The notes beneath the pieces were generated by a model. That model did no database searches and had not been told where the DNA came from. It saw only the letters and a list, made by a program, of their open reading frames with translations. This document shows, in pieces, positions 1 through 5,129 of a stretch of 5,285 nt of DNA (position 1 is the first letter of the stretch; each line of letters opens with the position of its first letter). The stretch is from Anaerolineae bacterium. Its GTDB lineage: Bacteria > Chloroflexota > Anaerolineae > B4-G1. Location: the NCBI GenBank assembly GCA_016783285.1, contig JADHWW010000216.1:1-5285 (forward strand), given 5' to 3'. A program made the position numbers and the translations under genes.

Positions 1-1569
1 ATGCTGACTGACTACCGTGTCCGACAACGAGAATACCTGTTAGAGATCAGCCGTGACCTCGCGGCGCAACTCGACCTAGACGAGTTGCTGCACAAGGTGC
101 TGGAGGCGGCGATGAATATGCTGGCGGGACAGGCCGGCCTCGTCGCCCTGCGTGGCCCTGACGGGAACTTTGACATCCAGGCCAGTTGTGGCCTCCCCCA
201 GGCTTTGGCGCCCTACTTTGAGCCGTTGCTGACAGACATCCCCGATGACGTTGACCGAAGCCGGTTCCACATTCCCGGCCTGGCAGACAAACTCGGCCGG
301 ATCGTGTCGGGCCTCGGGCTGCGCCTGCAACAGGTAGTGGCGCTTCCGATGATCATCAAGCGAGAACTGATCGGCGTGCTGTACGTATTTCGCGCCTACG
401 GCACTCGCTTCACTGCCAACGACCGCCAGGTTCTCGCCAGTTTCGCCGACCACGCCGCTATCGCAGTCCACAACGCGCAACTCTACGACCGTCTTTCCCA
501 GGAGAAACGCCGGCTTGACGCCATCCTGGAATACAGCGCCGACGGGGTGTTGATCCTCGATCCGGCCCACCGCATCGTCGTCTTTAACCGGGCACTGGCG
601 CAACTGAGCGGCTGGCCGGCGGCCGAAGCGATAGGTCATCCTCACGACGAAATCGTCCGCTGGGCGCATCTGGAGACAGATCTGGACCTGGGTGACGCGG
701 CTGCTGGCGGCTGGCCGCTGCCGCCGGCCAGACCGCTCTACGTCGAAGGGGATTTGCGCCGGCGCAATGGTGGAGTCATCAGCGTCGGCATCACCTACGC
801 GCCGCTGTTCGACCGCCGGGGCCGCCTGGTCAACATCATCGCCAGCGTGCGCGACATCACGCGCTTCCGGGAAGCGGACGAGATCAAATCCACCTTTGTC
901 TCCGTGATTTCACACGAACTCAAGACCCCTGTCGCGTTGATCAAGGGCTACGCCGACACGCTGCTCCGCCAGGATGCCCGCTGGGACTCGGAGACGACGC
1001 GGGAAAGCCTGACCGTTATTTTGGAGGAAGCCGGCCGTCTGAATCGATTGATTGACAATCTGCTCGACGCCTCGCGGCTCCAGGCTGGCGTCCTGCCGTT
1101 AGAAGTGGATCAGGTGGCGCTGGACGCGCTGGCCGGGCGCGTGGCCAATCGTTTCCGCACCCAGACCCAGATTCACGAGATCGTGGTCAATTTCCCTGCG
1201 GACTTTCCAGTCGTCGAAGGAGACCCAGGCCGGCTGGAGCAGGTTCTAAACAACCTGGTATCTAATGCCATCAAGTACTCTCCCCAAGGCGGTCGTATTG
1301 TGGTCACTGGCCAGACGTTGCCCGACGAAGCGAGCGTCACTGTATCCGACCAGGGGGTGGGTATCCCGTTCGAGGAGCAGCCGCGCGTCTTTGAGCGTTT
1401 CTATCGCGGGGCACGTGAGCGTCACCAGCGCACGCCTGGGGCCGGCCTGGGGCTGTATCTGGCCAAAGCCATCGTCGAAGCCCATGGCGGACGCATGAGG
1501 GTCGAGAGTGGCCCCAGGAAAGGGGCCTCCTTCTCGTTTTCCATCCCGTACCAACAAATGTTCAAGTGA
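1..1569 (+). CDS. Soluble GAF-PAS sensor histidine kinase
   Basis: This gene encodes a two-component sensor kinase that autophosphorylates on histidine and passes the phosphate to a response regulator. Read from the ATG at base 1 it has 522 residues. A GAF-like domain spans about residues 12-160, a PAS domain about 170-290, a HisKA dimerisation domain about 295-362 and a HATPase_c domain about 405-518. The H-box SHELKTP places the phospho-acceptor at His305. The N-box is NNLVSNAIKYSP (about 417-428), the G1 box DQGVGIP starts at Asp450, the F-box is FERF (464-467) and the G2 box GAGLGL is at 480-485. All catalytic boxes are intact. I see no transmembrane segment or signal peptide, so it should sense a cytoplasmic cue, but the ligand cannot be told. 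The ATG coincides with the window edge, so the start and any upstream domain are undecided. The gene converges on the hsp20 pair; its likely partner regulator is at 2790-3512 (inference). Confidence 0.93.
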   Translation: MLTDYRVRQREYLLEISRDLAAQLDLDELLHKVLEAAMNMLAGQAGLVALRGPDGNFDIQASCGLPQALAPYFEPLLTDIPDDVDRSRFHIPGLADKLGRIVSGLGLRLQQVVALPMIIKRELIGVLYVFRAYGTRFTANDRQVLASFADHAAIAVHNAQLYDRLSQEKRRLDAILEYSADGVLILDPAHRIVVFNRALAQLSGWPAAEAIGHPHDEIVRWAHLETDLDLGDAAAGGWPLPPARPLYVEGDLRRRNGGVISVGITYAPLFDRRGRLVNIIASVRDITRFREADEIKSTFVSVISHELKTPVALIKGYADTLLRQDARWDSETTRESLTVILEEAGRLNRLIDNLLDASRLQAGVLPLEVDQVALDALAGRVANRFRTQTQIHEIVVNFPADFPVVEGDPGRLEQVLNNLVSNAIKYSPQGGRIVVTGQTLPDEASVTVSDQGVGIPFEEQPRVFERFYRGARERHQRTPGAGLGLYLAKAIVEAHGGRMRVESGPRKGASFSFSIPYQQMFK

Positions 1570-1599
1570 TTGGAGGTCGAGGCAATCGCATAAAAGACA

Positions 1600-1623
1600 G
1601 GGCCGGGTCTCACGACCCGGCCC
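1600..1623 (-). terminator. Intrinsic terminator between kinase and hsp20 genes
   Basis: A perfect 10-bp GC-rich stem (GGGCCGGGTC / GACCCGGCCC) closes a 4-base loop. On the minus strand it lies 24 bases after the stop of the second hsp20 gene and is followed by TGTCTTTTA, a short interrupted T-tract, so it best fits termination of the hsp20 transcript. On the plus strand it begins 30 bases after the kinase stop but lacks a T-tract. It may still hinder read-through there. Confidence 0.75.
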
Positions 1624-1647
1624 GGCCTCATAACACGCTTGCTCGGC

Positions 1648-2094
1648 TTACTTGCTCTTGACCTTGATGACTTTGAGTTTGGTTTCCTCGGCCTTGGGCA
1701 GAGTGAGCGTCAGCAGGCCATTCGCAAAGACCGCCTCAGCCTTATCCGTTTCCACGGGCACGTTCAGTGTCAGCGTGCGGGAGAACGTGCCATAAGGCCG
1801 CTCCTGGAACAGATACTCGACGTTCTCCAACGGCGGCCGCAACTCGCCCTTGATGGTCAAGGTGTCGCCCTCGATGGCAATGCTCACCTCGTCGGGAGTC
1901 AATCCCGGCAGTGCCGTGACGATGACGATTTCCTCCGGTGTCGTGTACACGTCCAGGGGAAGCCGGAACGGTCGTCCCCGCAAGTCTCTATCCCAACCCT
2001 GTGTCGGGCGGATGAAACTCTCTTGGAAGAGCCGGTCCATCGCATCGCGCAAGGTCACCATCTCGCGCCATGGAGCCAAGTGTGTAACTCTCAT
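1648..2094 (-). CDS. Small heat-shock protein Hsp20, second of pair
   Basis: This is a 148-residue alpha-crystallin-type small heat-shock protein, an ATP-independent cytoplasmic holdase that binds unfolding proteins as large oligomers. The alpha-crystallin domain covers roughly residues 44-136. It contains the family signature A-x-x-x-N-G-L-L (FANGLLTLTLPK, 123-134). The C-terminal I-x-V motif IKV (143-145) is the usual inter-dimer anchor. The N-terminal arm carries DAMDRLFQESF (18-27), also seen in its neighbour. The ATG at 2094 is preceded six bases upstream by AGGAGGTGA, a near-perfect complement of the 16S rRNA tail, so the start is secure and translation should be strong. It lies 65 bases behind the first hsp20 gene in the same orientation. 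The two are visibly paralogous and probably co-transcribed, with a hairpin between them that could set their ratio. Confidence 0.95.
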   Translation of the reverse strand: MRVTHLAPWREMVTLRDAMDRLFQESFIRPTQGWDRDLRGRPFRLPLDVYTTPEEIVIVTALPGLTPDEVSIAIEGDTLTIKGELRPPLENVEYLFQERPYGTFSRTLTLNVPVETDKAEAVFANGLLTLTLPKAEETKLKVIKVKSK

Positions 2095-2100
2095 TCTTTA

Positions 2101-2109
2101 TCACCTCCT
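2101..2109 (-). promoter_or_regulatory. Strong Shine-Dalgarno of second hsp20 gene
   Basis: The minus strand reads AGGAGGTGA six bases before the ATG at 2094. All nine bases can pair with the conserved 3' end of 16S rRNA. Its GGAGG core could alternatively pair with CCTCC in the upstream hairpin arm (2127-2131). Confidence 0.85.
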
Positions 2110-2124
2110 GGTTTCAGAACATTG

Positions 2125-2145
2125 GGGGAGGATTTGATCCTCCCC
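2125..2145 (-). repeat. Hairpin in the hsp20 intergenic spacer
   Basis: The minus strand reads GGGGAGGAT, CAA, ATCCTCCCC: a perfect 9-bp stem with a 3-base loop. It starts 14 bases after the stop of the first hsp20 gene and ends 15 bases before the ribosome binding site of the second. There is no T-tract after it, so it is not a convincing intrinsic terminator. It could stabilise or process the mRNA or tune translation of the second gene. Its arms contain both an SD-like GGAGG and the complementary CCTCC. Confidence 0.7.
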
Positions 2146-2159
2146 TATGTCCATCTCGA

Positions 2160-2621
2160 TTACTTGCCTTTAGCCTTGACTTTAATCATCTTGGGCTTGA
2201 CCTCTTCGGCCTTGGGCAGTGTCAGGGTCAGAATGCCATTCTCAAATTCCGCCTCGGCCTCGTCGGCTATGACGGAGAGAGGAACGACCAGCGAACGGCA
2301 GAAGGAGCCACGACGGCACTCGCGGTGGATATAGTTCTCCCTCTTGATCTCTTCCTCGGCCTTGGTCTCGCCCCTGATGGTCAAAGTGTCACCGACGATG
2401 CTGACGTCCAGGTCCTCGGGCTCGATCCCCGGAACAGCGGTCTTGACGACGATGGCATCGTCAGTCTCGTACATGTCCACGGCGAGTGATTCCATCCCGA
2501 CCGGGGCCGGCCATCTAACTCTGACCCGTGGCTGCACGAAACTTGTTTCAAAAAGCCGATCCATTGCCTCCCGCAGACTGACCAGGTCACGGAAGGGCTC
2601 CCAACGCACCAAGTTTGCCAT
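2160..2621 (-). CDS. Small heat-shock protein Hsp20, first of pair
   Basis: This is a 153-residue Hsp20/alpha-crystallin chaperone, expected to act in the cytoplasm as an oligomeric holdase. The N-terminal arm MANLVRWEPFRDL followed by EAMDRLFETSF (18-28) is typical of bacterial class A-like sHSPs. The alpha-crystallin domain spans about residues 45-140 and ends in the signature FENGILTLTLPK (126-137). The C-terminal IKV (146-148) is the I-x-I-type anchor. Cysteines occur at residues 102 and 108 in the HRECRRGSFCRSL stretch, which is unusual since sHSPs generally contain few cysteines. The ATG at 2621 has GAGGAGGTG about five bases upstream. It is the promoter-proximal gene of the pair: upstream lie 11-bp-phased repeats and the terminator of the response-regulator gene, so it likely has its own regulated promoter. 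No CIRCE operator was seen. Confidence 0.95.
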   Translation of the reverse strand: MANLVRWEPFRDLVSLREAMDRLFETSFVQPRVRVRWPAPVGMESLAVDMYETDDAIVVKTAVPGIEPEDLDVSIVGDTLTIRGETKAEEEIKRENYIHRECRRGSFCRSLVVPLSVIADEAEAEFENGILTLTLPKAEEVKPKMIKVKAKGK

Positions 2622-2671
2622 TTCTACACCTCCTCAAATTAGAATTGATTTTGGATCTTGCGATCACTTGT

Positions 2672-2702
2672 ATTCTTACACAGTTTCATTAGATTCACAC
2701 AA
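2672..2702 (-). promoter_or_regulatory. Candidate promoter of the hsp20 pair
   Basis: A possible -35 TTGTGT (2702 to 2697) is followed after 19 bases by a -10-like AAGAAT (2677 to 2672) reading toward the hsp20 genes. The match to the housekeeping consensus is weak, which would suit an activator-dependent promoter. The nearest phased repeat ends nine bases before this -10, similar to the geometry of PhoB-dependent promoters. An alternative -10 is TCTAAT (2693 to 2688), inside that repeat. The choice is not settled by sequence. Confidence 0.3.
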
Positions 2703-2730
2703 GAGCCGCATTAGAAATACATTAGAAACA
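2687..2730 (-). repeat. Four 11-bp-phased direct repeats upstream of hsp20
   Basis: In plus-strand reading four consecutive 11-mers follow each other without a gap: CATTAGATTCA (2687), CACAAGAGCCG (2698), CATTAGAAATA (2709) and CATTAGAAACA (2720). Units three and four differ at one position, unit one matches unit four at nine of eleven positions, and unit two is degenerate (six of eleven). An 11-bp period puts every unit on the same helix face. OmpR/PhoB-family regulators bind tandem direct repeats with this period. The adjacent gene (2790-3512) encodes such a regulator, so this is the most likely operator for it (inference). A related TTAGAA at 2639-2644 is out of register. Confidence 0.5.
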
Positions 2731-2734
2731 GAAC

Positions 2735-2758
2735 GCCCCCGCGCACATTGCGGGGGGC
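2735..2758 (-). terminator. Terminator of the response-regulator transcript
   Basis: A GC-rich hairpin with arms GCCCCCGC and GCGGGGGGC (one extra G bulged) encloses a seven-base loop. On the minus strand it begins about 32 bases after the stop codon of the response-regulator gene and is followed by GTTCTGTTTCTAATG, an interrupted T-rich tail. It separates that transcript from the hsp20 promoter region. Confidence 0.7.
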
Positions 2759-2789
2759 AGGGGCTCGTAACTATCCGAACATCGGTGTT

Positions 2790-3512
2790 TCAGGCTGGCG
2801 GGGCCTCGTCCTGGCGAAAGTTTACAAAGCGATACCCCACCCCGCGTTCGGTAAAGATGTAGCAGGGATGGGATGGATCAGGCTCGATCTTTTTCCGCAG
2901 GTAGGTGATGTACAGACGCAAGTAGTGTATCTCCTCGCGATATTCGTGGCCCCAGACCTTGGCCAGCAGCGTCTCGTAGGGCACTATCCAGCCCGCATTC
3001 TCGATCAAGTGGTAGAGCAGGCGGAATTCGGTGGGGCGCAACTTGATGCGCTGGCCTTCGACGATGACGTGTTGGCTGTTCAGGTCCACGCTCATACGGT
3101 CGTCAATGCGGAGAATGTGCTGAGCCTGCGCCACCGGGCTTTGAGTGCGGCGCAGCACCGCCTTGACACGGCTGGCGAGTTCGCGGGTGCTGAAAGGCTT
3201 GGTCACATAGTCGTCGGCTCCCAGTTCCAACCCGCGCACTTTGTCCTCCTCGTCGGCCCGGACGGTCAGCATAATCACCGGGGTACTGCAAGTCTCGCGC
3301 AGTATCTCCAACGTCTCGAAACCGTCCAGTTCGGGCATCATCGCGTCGAGGATGACCAAAGCGGGCAGGTTCGTGCGTACCTTGTCGAGAGCCTCCAGGC
3401 CATCGTGGGCTTCTATTACCCGGTATCCCTCAAGTTCCAGGTTCATGCGGATGAACCTGGTCATGCGAGGTTCGTCATCCACTACCAGGACGAGTTCACG
3501 TTGAGCAAACAT
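2790..3512 (-). CDS. OmpR/PhoB-family response regulator
   Basis: This encodes a 240-residue DNA-binding response regulator. The receiver domain covers about residues 6-121: acidic pair Asp12-Asp13, phospho-acceptor Asp56 in VILDAMMP, Thr83 in MLTVRAD and Lys105 in TKPFS. A linker (about 122-134) leads to an OmpR-type winged-helix domain (about 135-232) with [15 protein letters not shown], an [18 protein letters not shown] recognition region and the terminal TERGVGYRF hairpin. The last motifs resemble KdpE-like members, but no kdp genes are present, so I give no name. I start at ATG 3512 because GGAGG lies eight bases upstream; the in-frame TTG at 3527 lies before that site and would add only five residues. 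It follows the permease gene by 47 bases, so it may be read from that operon or from a weak local promoter. All catalytic residues are intact. The kinase at 1-1569 is a candidate partner. Confidence 0.95.
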   Translation of the reverse strand: MFAQRELVLVVDDEPRMTRFIRMNLELEGYRVIEAHDGLEALDKVRTNLPALVILDAMMPELDGFETLEILRETCSTPVIMLTVRADEEDKVRGLELGADDYVTKPFSTRELASRVKAVLRRTQSPVAQAQHILRIDDRMSVDLNSQHVIVEGQRIKLRPTEFRLLYHLIENAGWIVPYETLLAKVWGHEYREEIHYLRLYITYLRKKIEPDPSHPCYIFTERGVGYRFVNFRQDEAPPA

Positions 3513-3520
3513 ATACTGAA

Positions 3521-3525
3521 CCTCC
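3521..3525 (-). promoter_or_regulatory. Ribosome binding site fixing the regulator start
   Basis: GGAGG on the minus strand lies eight bases before ATG 3512. The alternative in-frame TTG at 3527 overlaps the first bases of this site and has only T-rich sequence ahead of it, so ATG 3512 is the better start. Confidence 0.75.
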
Positions 3526-3559
3526 AAAAAACATCAAAAGACAATTATGGCGATTGTGA

Positions 3560-4576
3560 TCAAGGTGATTGCGGCGTGCCATCCATGACGTAACCCGTGC
3601 GTTCGCCGAGGCGCATAATCGCCACGCCGATCAGGATCAGGCCCCCGCCCAGGAGTTGCGGGATGGTCAAACGCTCGCCCAGGAAAACGTAAGCCAACAC
3701 AGCCGTCAGGGCCGGTTCCAGCGTGGTGATCAGGTTGGCCGTGGCCGCCGGCAGGTACGTCAGGCTGACGGTGTACAGGCCGTAGCCGCAGAGGGTGGGG
3801 CCGACGGCCAGCACTACCAGCGTCCCCCATCCCAGCGCCGCCTCACGCCATCCTTCCGGCCCGGCCGCCAATGGCCGGGACAACCACAGGAGCGTGTCGG
3901 GCCGTTGCGCGAGCAACAGGAACGCCGCCCCGAACGCAAAGGTGTACAACGTGGCCGTCCACGGGTTGACGCCCCGCCTGGACGAGGCTTTACCAAACAG
4001 GCTGTAGGCGGCAAATACCACGCCGGTTGCCAGGCCGACGAGGATACCGGCCGGATTGACCCGCCAGGCGGCCGGGGCGTACGCGCCGGATACGAACGTG
4101 CAACCGACGATGCTCAAAACTATCGCGCCGATCCTGGGCGCGTCCAGTCGCTCGCCCAGCCAGCGGTGTCCAGCCAGCGCTGTGAAGACCGGCGAAATAT
4201 AGATCAGCACCGTGGACACCGCCGCTCCGTTGAGCACTACAGAGACCGTCCATAACGCATTGAACATAGCCAGGACGAAACCGTAAAGGACGAAAAACGA
4301 CACGTTCCGGCGTCCCAGGCGTAACAGGGGCCGGGCCACCAGCCCGATCACCCCAAGAAGCGCCCCCGCCACGATCAGATCACGCCAAAAGGCCAGCACC
4401 AGCGGCGGCATACGGAAGCGTGTGGTCAGGTAGCCGATAAAGATAGCCGTTGACGACCAGATAGCCGTGCCAACGAGGGCGATGACGTAGCCGCGCCTAA
4501 CCTTCCCGAAAGCTTCTGAGCTTTCGGGAAGGTTACTCGAGCAGATACTTTTCAAGTCCTGCAATCGTTTGTCCAT
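3560..4576 (-). CDS. EamA/DMT-family permease, 5' end rebuilt by insertion
   Basis: This is an integral membrane protein of the drug/metabolite transporter superfamily, probably an exporter of small metabolites; the substrate is unknown. From ATG 4576 it has 338 residues and about ten hydrophobic segments in two EamA repeats. Each repeat ends in the family pattern of a proline-containing helix followed by LGERL: SPVFTALAGHRWLGERL (128-144) and EPALTAVLAYVFLGERL (287-303). The first membrane helix begins near residue 30. No ATG, GTG or TTG lies between the palindrome at 4498-4535 and that helix, so translation must begin inside the 3' end of the transposase gene in another frame. Options are ATG 4576 or TTG at 4564 or 4555, none with a clear ribosome binding site. 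The frame stays open to ATG 4675. Residues 15-26 are encoded by the palindrome. The body of the gene is sound; the start is uncertain and expression may be impaired. Confidence 0.85.
   Translation of the reverse strand: MDKRLQDLKSICSSNLPESSEAFGKVRRGYVIALVGTAIWSSTAIFIGYLTTRFRMPPLVLAFWRDLIVAGALLGVIGLVARPLLRLGRRNVSFFVLYGFVLAMFNALWTVSVVLNGAAVSTVLIYISPVFTALAGHRWLGERLDAPRIGAIVLSIVGCTFVSGAYAPAAWRVNPAGILVGLATGVVFAAYSLFGKASSRRGVNPWTATLYTFAFGAAFLLLAQRPDTLLWLSRPLAAGPEGWREAALGWGTLVVLAVGPTLCGYGLYTVSLTYLPAATANLITTLEPALTAVLAYVFLGERLTIPQLLGGGLILIGVAIMRLGERTGYVMDGTPQSP
4498..4535. repeat. REP-like palindrome at 3' end of transposase gene
   Basis: This is a perfect 17-bp stem with a 4-base loop: arm TAACCTTCCCGAAAGCT, loop TCTG, then the exact reverse complement. 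The transposase stop codon TAA (4535 to 4533, minus strand) is its outermost triplet. The inner 13 bp of each arm are identical to the second copy at 5133-5163. No T-tract follows, so it is a mobile-element end or REP-type repeat rather than a terminator. Confidence 0.85.
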
Positions 4577-5111
4577 GGCACAGGTAGTCTTTAACGAATT
4601 GCCGGTAGGCGTCGCCGGTCGGGAAACGTTCTGGGACCAGTGTGGTGTCTTTGAGTGTTCCCGCCCGCTGACCAATCACGTCCAGATAGTTAGAGTACGG
4701 CCACGCCTGGGGTGTAACCACCAGCCCGGCAGTAACGGGGTTGAGGTGGATGTAGCGGGCCAGGTGCACCAGGTATTCTTCTTCGTCCACCCAGATAGCA
4801 CGATACCTGCCCTGAAAAAGCGGGCCTTGGCGGCCCTGCTGTTTGTTGACAGCCTGGGAATAGGAACCAAAGAGGCTTTTGATGAACAGAGGCAGGTTGT
4901 TGTCTCGTTCGGGCTTTAGCAGAAAGTGATAATGGTTGAGTAAGAGGCAATAGGCGACGATGGAAATCGCGTAGCGGCCCAGATTCTTCTTGAGCAATCG
5001 CAAAAAGTAGATGTAATTGTCCGGCGAGAAAAAGATGTCGCCCCGATTAACGCCACGGTTGTAGATGTGGTAGTAGTGGTTGGCGAGAAAGGGTATTCTT
5101 CTGAACGGCAT
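4533..5111 (-). CDS. REP-associated tyrosine (Y1/HUH) transposase, RAYT
   Basis: This 192-residue protein belongs to the Y1 transposase family related to IS200/IS605 TnpA, in the RAYT branch. These enzymes nick and join single-stranded DNA at hairpins through a phosphotyrosine intermediate. Visible family features in order are HIYNRGVNR (15-23), the HUH metal-binding motif His60-Tyr61-His62 in NHYHFLLKP, the probable nucleophile Tyr84 in GSYSQAVNK, GPLFQGRYRAI (96-106), ARYIHLNPV (118-126) and WPYSNY (137-142). Length and motifs look complete, so it may be active. ATG 5111 has GGAGG six bases upstream (5118-5122). The stop codon lies in the flanking palindrome, and a matching palindrome sits 22 bases before the start, as expected for a RAYT with its cognate repeats. 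It starts 18 bases after the moeA frame ends and could be read from that gene's transcript. Its base composition looks less GC-rich than the neighbours. Confidence 0.92.
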   Translation of the reverse strand: MPFRRIPFLANHYYHIYNRGVNRGDIFFSPDNYIYFLRLLKKNLGRYAISIVAYCLLLNHYHFLLKPERDNNLPLFIKSLFGSYSQAVNKQQGRQGPLFQGRYRAIWVDEEEYLVHLARYIHLNPVTAGLVVTPQAWPYSNYLDVIGQRAGTLKDTTLVPERFPTGDAYRQFVKDYLCHGQTIAGLEKYLLE

Positions 5112-5117
5112 AGTAAG

Positions 5118-5122
5118 CCTCC
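5118..5122 (-). promoter_or_regulatory. Ribosome binding site of the transposase gene
   Basis: GGAGG on the minus strand lies six bases before ATG 5111, between the upstream palindrome and the gene. It supports this start, so the palindrome is outside the coding sequence at this end. Confidence 0.7.
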
Positions 5123-5129
5123 GTTGTTC

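Noticed and set aside
76..669. Long minus-strand open frame inside the kinase gene
   Set aside because: The plus strand encodes clear GAF and PAS domains here; the antisense product shows no family features and no convincing ribosome site.
2622..2734. CIRCE operator or heat-shock sigma-32-type promoter upstream of hsp20
   Set aside because: No TTAGCACTC/GAGTGCTAA inverted repeat and no CTTGAA...CCCCAT-like pair was found.
3544..3549. CATAAT on the minus strand as a -10 box for the response-regulator gene
   Set aside because: No acceptable -35 lies 16-18 bases upstream, so I do not annotate a promoter, though a weak one cannot be excluded.
3541..3557. Inverted repeat ACAAT/ATTGT followed by T-rich sequence on the minus strand, as a terminator after the permease
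   Set aside because: The stem is only five mostly A-T pairs, too weak for an intrinsic terminator; the T-run also abuts the regulator's ribosome binding site.
2748..3593. Long plus-strand open frame (281 codons) opposite the response regulator
   Set aside because: It is antisense to a fully conserved regulator gene, and its translation shows no recognisable domain. It reflects codon bias of the true gene.
3569..4255. Plus-strand open frame across the permease gene
   Set aside because: The product is highly charged and repetitive in composition, typical of a shadow of GC-rich membrane-protein codons.
4487..4490. GTAG tetranucleotide near the palindrome as a RAYT guide/cleavage sequence
   Set aside because: It is seven bases from the palindrome, lies in permease coding sequence, and has no counterpart at the other palindrome.
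4498..4535. Palindrome as a transcription terminator
   Set aside because: Neither strand has a T-tract after the stem, and an exact-arm second copy flanks the same transposase gene, which favours a mobile-element repeat.
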